Part shown: in pieces, positions 1-12,434 of the stretch
How the letters are laid out: each line of letters begins with the position of its first letter
Numbering within the stretch: position 1 is the first letter of the stretch
Assembly (NCBI RefSeq): GCF_900074915.1
Contig: NZ_LT222319.1
Coordinates: 1 to 64,000 of the forward strand
Source of the DNA: Pseudomonas cerasi
GTDB lineage: Bacteria > Pseudomonadota > Gammaproteobacteria > Pseudomonadales > Pseudomonadaceae
Reading direction: 5' to 3'
DNA length: 64,000 nucleotides
The notes under the pieces: model-generated
What the model saw: the letters and a program-made list of their open reading frames with translations, nothing else
Databases searched by the model: none
Told to the model about the DNA's origin: nothing
Made by a program: the position numbers and the translations under genes

Positions 1-1536
1 GTGTCAGTGGAACTTTGGCAGCAGTGCGTGGAGCTTTTGCGCGATGAGCTGCCTGCCCAGCAATTCAACACTTGGATCCGTCCGCTACAGGTCGAAGCCG
101 AAGGCGACGAGTTGCGTGTGTACGCACCAAATCGTTTTGTTCTCGATTGGGTCAACGAAAAATACCTCGGTCGTTTGCTTGAGCTTCTCGGCGAACACGG
201 TCAAGGGATGGCCCCTGCTCTTTCCTTATTAATAGGAAGCAAGCGCAGCTCCGCACCCCGTGCCGCTCCGAATGCGCCATTGGCCGCCGCAGCGTCCCAG
301 GCACTGTCTGCCAATTCGGTCAGCAGCGTCTCGGCACCGGCTCCTGCCACGGCTGCTCCGGTTGCTGCCGTGGCGACGCCGGCACCTGTTCAGAACGTTG
401 CAGCACACGACGAGCCGTCGCGTGACAGCTTTGATCCGATGGCAGGTGCCAGCTCGCAACAGGCGCCCGCTCGCGCAGAACAGCGTACCGTTCAGGTAGA
501 AGGCGCGCTCAAGCACACCAGTTACCTGAACCGTACGTTCACGTTCGAGAATTTCGTCGAGGGTAAGTCCAACCAGCTGGCACGCGCTGCGGCCTGGCAG
601 GTTGCCGACAACCCCAAGCATGGCTACAACCCGCTGTTCCTTTATGGCGGTGTCGGTCTCGGTAAAACTCACTTGATGCACGCAGTAGGTAACCACCTGC
701 TGAAGAAGAATCCGAACGCCAAGGTCGTGTACCTGCATTCGGAGCGCTTCGTCGCAGATATGGTCAAGGCCTTGCAGCTCAATGCAATCAACGAGTTCAA
801 GCGTTTCTACCGTTCAGTTGATGCACTGCTGATCGATGACATCCAGTTTTTCGCCCGCAAGGAACGCTCGCAGGAAGAGTTTTTCCACACGTTCAACGCG
901 CTGCTGGAAGGCGGACAGCAGGTCATTCTGACCAGCGACCGCTATCCCAAGGAAATCGAAGGCCTTGAAGAACGACTCAAGTCGCGTTTCGGCTGGGGCC
1001 TGACGGTTGCCGTCGAGCCTCCGGAGCTGGAAACCCGCGTCGCGATCCTCATGAAAAAAGCAGATCAGGCCAAGGTCGATCTGCCTCATGACGCAGCGTT
1101 CTTCATTGCCCAGCGCATTCGCTCCAACGTCAGAGAGCTGGAAGGTGCGCTCAAGCGCGTCATCGCTCACTCGCACTTCATGGGCCGCGACATCACCATC
1201 GAGCTGATTCGCGAGTCGCTGAAGGACTTGCTGGCGTTGCAGGACAAGCTGGTCAGTGTGGATAACATTCAGCGCACCGTTGCCGAGTACTACAAGATCA
1301 AGATCTCCGATCTGCTGTCCAAGCGTCGTTCCCGCTCTGTCGCCCGGCCTCGCCAGGTCGCGATGGCGCTCTCCAAGGAACTCACCAACCACAGTCTTCC
1401 GGAAATCGGTGACGTGTTTGGTGGCCGTGACCACACGACCGTCTTGCACGCGTGCCGAAAGATCAACGAGCTCAAGGAATCCGATGCGGATATCCGCGAG
1501 GACTACAAGAACCTGCTGCGCACTCTGACTACGTGA
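1..1536 (+). CDS. dnaA: Chromosomal replication initiator protein DnaA
   Basis: DnaA binds DnaA boxes at oriC, oligomerises with ATP and opens the duplex to load DnaB. The 511-residue product has the N-terminal helicase-interaction domain, an Ala/Pro-rich variable linker (about 80-165), an AAA+ core with Walker [10 protein letters not shown] near 217-225 and Walker B LLIDDIQF near 277-284, and the C-terminal box-binding signature [15 protein letters not shown] near 474-488. The start is GTG at the first base of the window, so the promoter and the main oriC region between rpmH and dnaA lie outside. It is followed at once by dnaN, the usual gammaproteobacterial order. No defects were seen. Confidence 0.98.
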   Translation: MSVELWQQCVELLRDELPAQQFNTWIRPLQVEAEGDELRVYAPNRFVLDWVNEKYLGRLLELLGEHGQGMAPALSLLIGSKRSSAPRAAPNAPLAAAASQALSANSVSSVSAPAPATAAPVAAVATPAPVQNVAAHDEPSRDSFDPMAGASSQQAPARAEQRTVQVEGALKHTSYLNRTFTFENFVEGKSNQLARAAAWQVADNPKHGYNPLFLYGGVGLGKTHLMHAVGNHLLKKNPNAKVVYLHSERFVADMVKALQLNAINEFKRFYRSVDALLIDDIQFFARKERSQEEFFHTFNALLEGGQQVILTSDRYPKEIEGLEERLKSRFGWGLTVAVEPPELETRVAILMKKADQAKVDLPHDAAFFIAQRIRSNVRELEGALKRVIAHSHFMGRDITIELIRESLKDLLALQDKLVSVDNIQRTVAEYYKIKISDLLSKRRSRSVARPRQVAMALSKELTNHSLPEIGDVFGGRDHTTVLHACRKINELKESDADIREDYKNLLRTLTT

Positions 1537-1574
1537 TAACGCCAGTGCAGCTCATCAAGGCAAGGGACTAGACC

Positions 1575-2678
1575 ATGCATTTCACCATTCAACGCGAAGC
1601 CCTGTTGAAACCCCTGCAATTGGTCGCCGGCGTCGTCGAACGCCGCCAGACCTTGCCGGTTCTTTCCAATGTGCTCCTGGTCGTAGAAGGTCAGCAACTG
1701 TCGCTGACCGGTACGGATCTGGAAGCCGAACTGGTTGGCCGCGTCCAGCTGGAAGAGCCCGCCGAACCTGGAGAAATCACGGTTCCTGCGCGCAAGCTCA
1801 TGGACATTTGCAAAAGCCTGTCCAACGACGCGCTGATCGATATCAAGCTCGACGACTCGAAGCTGATCGTCAAGGCGGGGCGTAGCCGGTTTACCCTGTC
1901 TACCTTGCCCGCCAATGACTTCCCGACCGTCGAAGAAGGCCCGGGTTCGCTGACGTTCAACCTGGTGCAGAGCAAACTGCGCCGCTTGATCGAGCGCACC
2001 AGCTTTGCAATGGCCCAACAGGACGTTCGTTACTACCTCAATGGTATGTTGCTGGAAGTGAGTGCGGGCATCTTGCGCGCCGTGGCTACCGACGGCCATC
2101 GTCTGGCGATGTGCTCGATGTCTGCCGATATCGAACATGCTGATCGTCATCAGGTGATCGTTCCACGTAAAGGTATTCTCGAAATGGCTCGCCTGCTGAC
2201 CGAGCAGGACGGTATGGTCAGCATCGTTCTGGGTCAGCATCACATCCGTGCGACCACTGGCGAATTCACCTTCACCTCCAAACTGGTGGATGGCAAGTTC
2301 CCCGACTACGAGCGCGTGCTGCCTAAAGGTGGTGACAAGCTGGTGCTCGGTGATCGTCAGGCACTGCGTGAGGCGTTCAGCCGGACGGCGATTCTGTCCA
2401 ACGAGAAGTACCGTGGCATCCGTCTGCAACTGGCCAGCGGTCAATTGAAGATTCAGGCCAACAACCCCGAGCAGGAAGAAGCGGAAGAAGAAATCAGCGT
2501 CGAGTACAACGGTGACTCGCTGGAGATCGGTTTCAACGTGAGCTACCTGCTTGACGTGCTGGGCGTCATGACGACCGAACAGGTGCGTTTGATTCTGTCC
2601 GACTCCAACAGCAGCGCCTTGGTGCAAGAGTCCGATAACGACGATTCCGCCTACGTCGTCATGCCGATGCGTCTGTAA
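1575..2678 (+). CDS. dnaN: DNA polymerase III beta sliding clamp
   Basis: The protein is the ring-shaped processivity clamp that tethers DNA polymerase III and other DNA-handling enzymes to the template. Its 367 residues match the normal length of the three-domain clamp. The N-terminus MHFTIQREALLKPLQLVAGVV and the C-terminal YVVMPMRL, which belongs to the peptide-binding pocket region, are typical of Pseudomonas DnaN. It starts 38 bp after the dnaA stop and ends 22 bp before recF, so it is probably co-transcribed with dnaA, recF and gyrB. Nothing unusual was seen. Confidence 0.98.
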   Translation: MHFTIQREALLKPLQLVAGVVERRQTLPVLSNVLLVVEGQQLSLTGTDLEAELVGRVQLEEPAEPGEITVPARKLMDICKSLSNDALIDIKLDDSKLIVKAGRSRFTLSTLPANDFPTVEEGPGSLTFNLVQSKLRRLIERTSFAMAQQDVRYYLNGMLLEVSAGILRAVATDGHRLAMCSMSADIEHADRHQVIVPRKGILEMARLLTEQDGMVSIVLGQHHIRATTGEFTFTSKLVDGKFPDYERVLPKGGDKLVLGDRQALREAFSRTAILSNEKYRGIRLQLASGQLKIQANNPEQEEAEEEISVEYNGDSLEIGFNVSYLLDVLGVMTTEQVRLILSDSNSSALVQESDNDDSAYVVMPMRL

Positions 2679-2700
2679 CTTCATGTCCAGCGCAACCTAG

Positions 2701-6226
<3,526 letters not shown>

Positions 6227-6238
6227 TGAGCTGTCGAC

Positions 6239-6280
6239 GGGCAAGTTAATTGTCATGTTCGTGCAGGTTATTGTCATGAC
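6239..6280. repeat. Two diverged direct repeats just after gyrB
   Basis: CAAGTTAATTGTCATG starting at 6242 and CAGGTTATTGTCATG starting at 6264 are two near-identical units with a 22-bp period. The first unit together with GGGCAAG resembles, in inverted orientation, a stretch at 24705-24730 on the far side of the accessory block. It may be the remains of a transposon end, but no transposase gene belongs to it here. Confidence 0.45.
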
Positions 6281-6293
6281 AAAAAGCGTCACT

Positions 6294-6319
6294 ACCCCGG
6301 CTTAGCGCCGGGGTTTTTC
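6294..6319 (+). terminator. Rho-independent terminator after gyrB
   Basis: The stem ACCCCGGC/GCCGGGGT (8 bp, 5-nt loop) is followed by a run of five T, 68 bp after the gyrB stop. This is a standard intrinsic terminator that closes the dnaA-gyrB operon. Confidence 0.9.
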
Positions 6320-6560
6320 GTTTTGGCTGAGAGCTTTAGGGATGGCTGGGAGGTATCCGTGGAGTTCATTTTGTAGCGAAGCTACAAAGATTGTTCGGAA
6401 AATCTCGTATTGATAGAGGCAAAAAACCTGGGAGATTTAGAAGCATCTGATGCGAGGCAATTTATGGAAATCAAAACAGCATCGCCCATCAGACCCCTAA
6501 ACCACCGCTGATGGGCGCCTATTGAGATACGCTTGCGGATTGATTAAAACAAACCGCATG
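6320..6560. other. Gene-free stretch with two hairpins
   Basis: No credible gene is present. Two perfect hairpins can be seen: TTTGTAGC/GCTACAAA (6370-6377 and 6381-6388, 3-nt loop) and CGCCCATCAG/CTGATGGGCG (6483-6492 and 6508-6517). Neither is followed by a T-run, so they are not obvious terminators. Base composition is more AT-rich than the neighbouring core genes, which suits a junction region. Confidence 0.5.
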
Positions 6561-6563
6561 CTG

Positions 6564-6610
<47 letters not shown>

Positions 6611-6617
6611 TGTAGGT

Positions 6618-6676
6618 GGGTAAAGTTAATCGCCACGTCGGTCAAAATTAATCGATTTGGCCAAAGTTAATGGCCC
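6618..6676 (-). repeat. Triple repeat resembling an IS terminus (relic)
   Basis: Read on the minus strand, three units of the form ATTAAyTTTrrCC (ATTAACTTTGGCC, ATTAATTTTGACC, ATTAACTTTACCC) follow each other with short spacers. IS21-family ends usually carry such short multiple repeats. No transposase is attached, so this is at most a solo end left by a deletion. Confidence 0.4.
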
Positions 6677-6690
6677 ACTGCCCTGCCAAC

Positions 6691-6730
6691 AAACCCTGGT
6701 TGACCGAAAGGCCTACCGGGGTTTTCTTTT
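6691..6730 (+). terminator. Probable rho-independent terminator upstream of the Type ISP gene
   Basis: AAACCCTGGT pairs with ACCGGGGTTT (10 bp including one G-U pair) around a 14-nt loop, followed by TTTTCTTTT. It would block read-through from the gyrB side into the restriction-modification gene, implying a promoter between here and 6812. Confidence 0.65.
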
Positions 6731-6811
6731 GGCTGTTCGTAGTTGCCCCAATTGATAGACTGCTGCGATTTGGTGCCCGTGATGCGCCAGTCGTATTCAA
6801 AAGGAATTCTT

Positions 6812-9800
6812 ATGTCCGCTCTCACCGCCCTGCTTAACACCTATCGCACCGCCTCAGTAAGCGAGCGCGAGAAAGGCACCTACTTTGAAGAGCTGATTTG
6901 TACCTACCTGCGCAACGAGGCGACATATTGCGATCTGTATGCGCAAGTGTGGACATATTCCGACTGGTCAAAGGAGCAAGGACTAGACGGTCGCGACACC
7001 GGTATCGACCTCGTAGCCAAAACCCATGGCACGGGGGAGATCCACGCCATCCAGTGCAAATTCTTCGCAGACAACTACCGCATCCAAAAAAGCGACATCG
7101 ACAGCTTCTTTACCGCTTCGGGCAAAAAGCCCTTCACCCATCGCGTTATCGTCACTACCACCAACAACTGGAACGAGCACGCCGCCGACGCCCTGCAAAA
7201 CCAGCAGCCGCCAGTGAGCAAAATTGATCGTCAAGACCTGGAAAACAGTCAGATTGACTGGGCACGCTATCAGCCCAATCAAGCTGTAGTGCTCAAGGGT
7301 AAGAAGCAGCTGCGTGACCACCAGAAGCGCGCCCTGCTATCCGTTGCCAGCGGCCTGCAAACCGCTGACCGGGGCAAGCTGATCATGGCCTGTGGCACCG
7401 GCAAAACTTTCACCAGTTTGAAGATTGCCGAACAGTTGGCCGGTGCGGGCAAGCGCGTGCTGTTTTTGGTGCCCAGTCTGTCGCTGCTGTCGCAAACACT
7501 CACCGAGTGGACGCAAGAGAGCGAAACCCCGTTGCATAGCTTTGCCGTGTGCTCTGACAGCGACGTGGGCAAGAAGCGCAAGAAAGACGATGACGCCGTA
7601 CAAACCTTTGCCCACGAACTGCGCTACCCGGCCACCACCGCGCCACGCAAGTTAGCAGCAGAGATGCTCGCGCGCCACGATGACCAACATATGAGCGTGG
7701 TATTCAGCACCTACCACTCCATTGCTGTGATCAGCGATGCCCAAACCCAGCATGGCCTGGCTGACTTCGACCTGATCATCTGCGACGAAGCCCACCGCAC
7801 CACCGGGGCGACCTTTGGCGACGATGACGAAAGCGCCTTCGTTAAAGTCCACATCGCCGACTACATCCGCAGCACCAAGCGCCTCTATATGACCGCCACT
7901 CCGCGCATCTATGGTGAATTGGCCAAGGCCAGTGCTGAAAAAGATGATGTTGCTCTGTGCTCCATGGATGACGGCAGCCTGTACGGTAAAGAGCTGTTCG
8001 TCATCACCTTCAGCGAAGCGGTAAAGGCCGAGCTGCTGGTCGATTACAAAGTGCTGGTGCTGGCCATGGATGAAAAGCACATCAGCAGCCGCCTGCAAAA
8101 GCTGCTGGCCGACGACGACAATCAAATCAAGCTGGAGGACGCTGCCAAAATCATCGGCTGCTGGAAGGCCCTGAGTAAACAAGACACCCGCGAAGACCTC
8201 GTAGACGATGGCGATCCCATGCGCCGCGCCGTGGCCTTTTGCCAGGTCATCGAGTACCAAAAGTTCGCCAAAACCCACAAGGTCAGCTCCAAAAACATCG
8301 CTAGCATGTTTGATCAGGTGGTCGAGTCTTACAAAGCCAGCAACCCGGAAAGCACCGACACTGCCGCCACGCTCATCTGCGAAGCTTCTCATGTTGACGG
8401 CGGCATGACTGCCAGCCAGAAAGAGGCCGAACTCGACTGGCTTAAGGCCGAGGTGCCCGACAACACTTGTCGCATCCTCAGCAACGTGCGCTGCCTGTCT
8501 GAAGGTGTGGACGTGCCCGCCTTGGACGCCGTGCTGTTCCTCACTCCGCGCAATTCACAGGTAGACGTGGTGCAATCGGTTGGTCGCGTCATGCGCAAGG
8601 CCGAAGGCAAGAAGCGTGGCTATGTGATTTTGCCGGTCGTCATCCCTTCCGGCATGGCACCCGATGAAGCGCTGAACGACAACAAAACCTACAAGGTCGT
8701 CTGGCAAGTGCTGCAGGCCTTGCGCTCACACGATGACCGCTTCGACGCTATGGTCAACAAACTCGATCTGATCGGCAGCGACCCGGCCAAGATGGAAATC
8801 ATCGCCGTTACCGAGAAGCTCAACAAGAAAACCGACCGCAGCAACATCGGCAAAGACAATGGCAAGGACACTTATGGCATCGGCGAAAAGAGCGGTAAAT
8901 ATGATCACGGCCCTGCGCCTCAACAGTTCGGCCTAGAGTTTGAGATTGGTGAAATTGAGCGCGCTATCTATGCCAAGGTGGTGCAGAAGTGCGGTAACCG
9001 CAGCCACTGGGAAGATTGGGCCAAGGACATCGCTAAAATTGCCCGCACGCACATCACGCGCATCACCAGCATCATTGAGAATGAAGACAACACCCGTGAG
9101 CGCGAAGCCTTTTTTAGCTTTGCCGGCGAGCTGCGTGACGACTTGAACGACAGCATCAGCGACGGCGAAGTAATCGAGATGTTGGCCCAGCACCTAATTA
9201 CCAAGCCAGTGTTTGACGCGCTGTTTGAGGGGTACAGCTTCGCCAGCAATAACCCCATGTCTTGCGCGATGCAAAACGTCCTGGACGTGCTTCAAGAGCA
9301 CCACTTGGACAAAGAAGCCGACACCCTCCAACGCTTTTACGACAGCGTAAAAATGCGCGCCGACGGCATCGACAATGCCGAAGGCAAACAGAAAATCATT
9401 GTTGAGTTGTACGACAAGTTTTTCCGTAACGCCTTCCCGCGCATGACCGAGCGCCTAGGCATTGTCTACACCCCGGTGGAAGTGGTGGATTTCATCATTC
9501 ACAGCGTCAACGACATCCTACAGAGCGAGTTCGGCCAAACTCTGGGCAGCGATGGGGTGCATATCATCGACCCCTTCACCGGCACTTTCATCACCCGCCT
9601 GCTGCAAAGTGGACTGATTAGCAAAGAACAGCTACAGAGCAAATACCAAGGCCAAATCCATGCCAACGAAATCGTATTGCTGGCCTATTACATTGCCGCC
9701 ATCAATATCGAAGCTGTCTACCACAGCATTGTAGGGGGCGGGTACCAGTCCTTCGAGGGCATCTGCTTAACCGACACCTTCCAGCTCTATGAAAAAGACG

Positions 9801-11710
9801 ACCTAGTCAGTGAGCTGCTGATGGATAACAGCGCTCGCCGTACCCGCCAGAAGGCGCTGAATATTCGAGTGATCATTGGCAACCCGCCGTATTCAGTTGG
9901 GCAGGCCAGCGAGAACGACAACAATTCCAATGTCGCCTATCCGCTGCTCGACAGCCGTATTCGTGACACCTATGCAGCGCAGTCAAAAGCCACGCTCGCA
10001 AAGGGACTGTACGACAGCTATATCCGCGCTATCCGTTGGGCTTCTGATCGAATTGGCGACAGTGGCGTGATTGGGTTCGTCACCAATGCGGGTTTTTTGG
10101 AGGCTACCACCGCTGACGGTTTGCGTCAGTGCTTGGCCGAAGAGTTCTCCAGTATTTATGTATTCCATTTACGCGGTAATCAAAGGACATCTGGCGAGCT
10201 TTCCCGAAGAGAGGGAGGCAAGATATTCGGCAGCGGCAGCCGCGCCCCGATTGCCATTACGCTGCTGGTCAAGAACCCAGCCGCCCGGCAACACGGACAA
10301 ATTTACTGGCACGATATTGGCGACTACCTAAGCCAAACCGAGAAACTAGAAAAGATTAGCGCTTTTGCCAGTATTGCCGGTATTACCGCAGCAAATGCTT
10401 GGCAGTCCGTGACCCCCGACGAGCATGGTGACTGGGTCAACCAGCGCGATAACAGTTTTGGTGAATTTATCGTGCTGGGCGATAAGAAAGGGGATGCAAA
10501 GAAGGTTTTTGAAAATTTCTCGCAAGGGGTGCTCACAGCACGGGACGCTTGGTGCTTTAACGCTAGCAAGTCTGGTGTAGCGTCCAACATGAGCGGGATG
10601 ATTGAATTTTATAATGCAGAGGTAACGCGCTTTAACGCCGCCCATGTTGGGGCGGACAAGAAAGCCCGCGAATCTAAGTTGGAAGGTTTTATCAATACCG
10701 ATCCAACACAAATCAGTTGGACTCGGGCGCTCAAACAAGAGCTTGCCAAAGATCGGTTCTTTACCTTTGAAGCGGACTGCCTTGCCCCAAGTCTCTACCG
10801 CCCTTTCACCAAGCAGTGGATTTACTTCAATCGTCGTTTCAACGAAATGGTCTACCAAATGCCGCGTATCTTCCCCGGAGATGGGGCGGATAATCGGATA
10901 ATTATGGTTAAAGCAAGATGGTCAAATGGCCAGATTGCGCTCATTACTGATCGCGTTCCTGGGTTCACGCCTGATGGCGGAGAACAATGCTTCCCGCTTT
11001 ACCTTTACGACAGTCCTGAAGATCAAGCCAGGGCCAGTAAGACGGTTCCGAGCCTGTTTGACACCCCGGCACAGCCAAGTGCCAGCCGCCGCGACGCTAT
11101 CACCGAGGAAGGTCTGGCGCACTTTAGCGCCGCCTATCCAGGCGAGGTCATCAGCAAGGAAGACCTCTTCTATTACGTCTATGGCCTGCTGCATTCGTCG
11201 GAGTTCCGCGACAAGTACGCCGACAATCTCAGCAAAGAGTTGCCGCGCATACCAGCGGTAAAAGCCGCTGCTGACTTCTGGGCTTACTCCAAGGCAGGTC
11301 GCGCGCTGGCCGATTTACACCTGGGCTACGAAACCGTGGCAATGTACCCCGCTAACGTACAAAGCAGCGCCAGCATCGACAGTGACTACCGCGTAACCAA
11401 GATGAAGTATGGCAAAAAGGGCAAAGACAAAGACCTCAGCACTCTGCATTACAACGCCAAAATCACCATCACTGGCATCCCGCTGCAAGCCTACGAATAC
11501 ATCGTCAACGGCAAGCCCGCACTGGATTGGGTGGTCGAGCGCCAATCCGTCAGCACCCACAAAGACAGCGGCATCACCAACGACGCTAACGACTGGGCCA
11601 TCGAAACCATGGACAACCCCCGCTACCCGCTGGAGCTATTCCTGCGCGTGGTCACGGTTAGCCTGGAAACCATGAAGATCATAGAGTCCCTCCCTCCTCT
11701 CGATATCTGA
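6812..11710 (+). CDS. Type ISP-like single-chain restriction-modification enzyme (nuclease-helicase-methyltransferase)
   Basis: The predicted enzyme binds a DNA site, translocates with its motor and cleaves unmodified DNA. The start at 6812 follows AAGGAAT; an upstream TTG is open but has no ribosome site. The 1632 residues fit Type ISP enzymes (about 1600). Visible domains are an Mrr-like nuclease (GID with D66, then QCK at 81-83), an SF2 motor with Walker A CGTGKT (about 193-198), DEAH (about 325), TATPR and QSVGR, a helical spacer, an N6-adenine methyltransferase with NPPY at 1024-1027, and a C-terminal target-recognition region. Motif I reads DPFTGTF at 920-926, whereas related proteins as I recall them read DPFTGTGTF, so two residues seem missing. 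Specificity cannot be read from sequence. Confidence 0.85.
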   Translation: MSALTALLNTYRTASVSEREKGTYFEELICTYLRNEATYCDLYAQVWTYSDWSKEQGLDGRDTGIDLVAKTHGTGEIHAIQCKFFADNYRIQKSDIDSFFTASGKKPFTHRVIVTTTNNWNEHAADALQNQQPPVSKIDRQDLENSQIDWARYQPNQAVVLKGKKQLRDHQKRALLSVASGLQTADRGKLIMACGTGKTFTSLKIAEQLAGAGKRVLFLVPSLSLLSQTLTEWTQESETPLHSFAVCSDSDVGKKRKKDDDAVQTFAHELRYPATTAPRKLAAEMLARHDDQHMSVVFSTYHSIAVISDAQTQHGLADFDLIICDEAHRTTGATFGDDDESAFVKVHIADYIRSTKRLYMTATPRIYGELAKASAEKDDVALCSMDDGSLYGKELFVITFSEAVKAELLVDYKVLVLAMDEKHISSRLQKLLADDDNQIKLEDAAKIIGCWKALSKQDTREDLVDDGDPMRRAVAFCQVIEYQKFAKTHKVSSKNIASMFDQVVESYKASNPESTDTAATLICEASHVDGGMTASQKEAELDWLKAEVPDNTCRILSNVRCLSEGVDVPALDAVLFLTPRNSQVDVVQSVGRVMRKAEGKKRGYVILPVVIPSGMAPDEALNDNKTYKVVWQVLQALRSHDDRFDAMVNKLDLIGSDPAKMEIIAVTEKLNKKTDRSNIGKDNGKDTYGIGEKSGKYDHGPAPQQFGLEFEIGEIERAIYAKVVQKCGNRSHWEDWAKDIAKIARTHITRITSIIENEDNTREREAFFSFAGELRDDLNDSISDGEVIEMLAQHLITKPVFDALFEGYSFASNNPMSCAMQNVLDVLQEHHLDKEADTLQRFYDSVKMRADGIDNAEGKQKIIVELYDKFFRNAFPRMTERLGIVYTPVEVVDFIIHSVNDILQSEFGQTLGSDGVHIIDPFTGTFITRLLQSGLISKEQLQSKYQGQIHANEIVLLAYYIAAINIEAVYHSIVGGGYQSFEGICLTDTFQLYEKDDLVSELLMDNSARRTRQKALNIRVIIGNPPYSVGQASENDNNSNVAYPLLDSRIRDTYAAQSKATLAKGLYDSYIRAIRWASDRIGDSGVIGFVTNAGFLEATTADGLRQCLAEEFSSIYVFHLRGNQRTSGELSRREGGKIFGSGSRAPIAITLLVKNPAARQHGQIYWHDIGDYLSQTEKLEKISAFASIAGITAANAWQSVTPDEHGDWVNQRDNSFGEFIVLGDKKGDAKKVFENFSQGVLTARDAWCFNASKSGVASNMSGMIEFYNAEVTRFNAAHVGADKKARESKLEGFINTDPTQISWTRALKQELAKDRFFTFEADCLAPSLYRPFTKQWIYFNRRFNEMVYQMPRIFPGDGADNRIIMVKARWSNGQIALITDRVPGFTPDGGEQCFPLYLYDSPEDQARASKTVPSLFDTPAQPSASRRDAITEEGLAHFSAAYPGEVISKEDLFYYVYGLLHSSEFRDKYADNLSKELPRIPAVKAAADFWAYSKAGRALADLHLGYETVAMYPANVQSSASIDSDYRVTKMKYGKKGKDKDLSTLHYNAKITITGIPLQAYEYIVNGKPALDWVVERQSVSTHKDSGITNDANDWAIETMDNPRYPLELFLRVVTVSLETMKIIESLPPLDI

Positions 11711-11719
11711 TCGAGAGCT

Positions 11720-11754
11720 TGTCACCGGCTAGATGAAATGGCCGGTGACATTTT
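11720..11754 (+). terminator. Rho-independent terminator after the Type ISP gene
   Basis: TGTCACCGGC pairs perfectly with GCCGGTGACA (10 bp, 11-nt loop) and is followed by TTTT, 9 bp after the stop codon. It separates the restriction gene from the retron region. Confidence 0.85.
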
Positions 11755-11796
11755 CCAGTTGAATCCCTCGTCTGAACTCAGGTACAACTATCAGTG

Positions 11797-12090
11797 CTGG
11801 GTGTTACCGCCCAGGTGCTCTTTAAACATGGTTAAGAATCGGGCTTGCAGTTGGTGGTCGGGAAACTGACCAGCTTTTGTGTTCTCCAGAGCTACCTTCG
11901 CCACACACCTGTCGTCATCCCGATGTGCTCAGCGCTGAGGGTTTCGTGGCAAATGTCACGAGGCTGTCAGCGATGCTCCATCGGTAAATCGACAGAAATG
12001 CGGCGGACGGCTTATCAAGGATTTGATAAGCAGAACTGTGGTTTGTAGCGGCATCTTCAAAGTTCCATTCGGCCCGGAATACCTGGCGGC
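11797..12090 (+). ncRNA. Candidate retron msr-msd template RNA (structured leader)
   Basis: This 400-bp gap upstream of the small ORF and reverse transcriptase has no gene but many local inverted repeats. They are CTGGG/CCCAG (11797/11810), TGGTC/GACCA (11855/11868), the 12-bp palindrome CTCAGCGCTGAG (11928), TCGTGG/TCACGA (11944/11956), CTGTC/GACAG enclosing CGATG/CATCG (11964-11995), and a perfect 9-bp stem GCTTATCAA/TTGATAAGC (12010-12031). A possible a1/a2 pair is ACCGCCCAGGT at 11806 with ACCTGGCGG at 12081, with one bulged C. Retron template RNAs sit here relative to the RT. The exact limits and the branching guanosine could not be fixed. Confidence 0.4.
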
Positions 12091-12119
12091 GGAGTAATCC
12101 ACCGTAAGGAACTGTAACC

Positions 12120-12359
12120 ATGAAGAAGGTAAAGAATGCTGTCGATACTCGTATCCATCAGCACATGCACAACACTGAAGATGCCCGCGTCATCGTACAA
12201 ACTGTTCCCCAGCAACCGAGTCAGCGCAAATGGGTCAAGATGAAGGCTGTTGCCAAACCGGTGGCAAAATTTATCCTGTACCGTTCTGCAATCTGGGTCT
12301 GGGATCACTCAGGGAGTATTTGGGATTGGCTTTGCAGTAATGTAGGGTTCTTCCTATGA
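12120..12359 (+). CDS. Small membrane-type protein next to the retron reverse transcriptase (possible effector)
   Basis: The 79 residues have a charged N-terminal half and a hydrophobic aromatic C-terminal segment (about 47-79, FILYRSAIWVWDHSG and onward) that could cross or lie on the membrane. The start is supported by TAAGGAA about 8 nt upstream. It sits between the structured leader and the reverse transcriptase, where many retrons encode their effector, and some retron effectors are small membrane proteins. I do not recognise the family, and the effector role is inference from position. The reading frame is too short for codon statistics to decide. Confidence 0.55.
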   Translation: MKKVKNAVDTRIHQHMHNTEDARVIVQTVPQQPSQRKWVKMKAVAKPVAKFILYRSAIWVWDHSGSIWDWLCSNVGFFL

Positions 12360-12387
12360 CGCAACAAACCACATCATTCGAATTCTA

Positions 12388-12415
12388 GTGAGGCCGATCC
12401 AGTGATCGGCCTCAC
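12388..12415 (+). other. Perfect 12-bp hairpin between small ORF and reverse transcriptase
   Basis: GTGAGGCCGATC and GATCGGCCTCAC pair completely around a CAGT loop, followed by GTCATTTT. It lies in the 75-bp gap before the reverse transcriptase start and could be an intrinsic terminator or attenuator lowering RT expression, or an RNA-processing site. The T-run is only four bases, so termination would be partial. Confidence 0.7.
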
Positions 12416-12434
12416 GTCATTTTGGGGACAGGAA

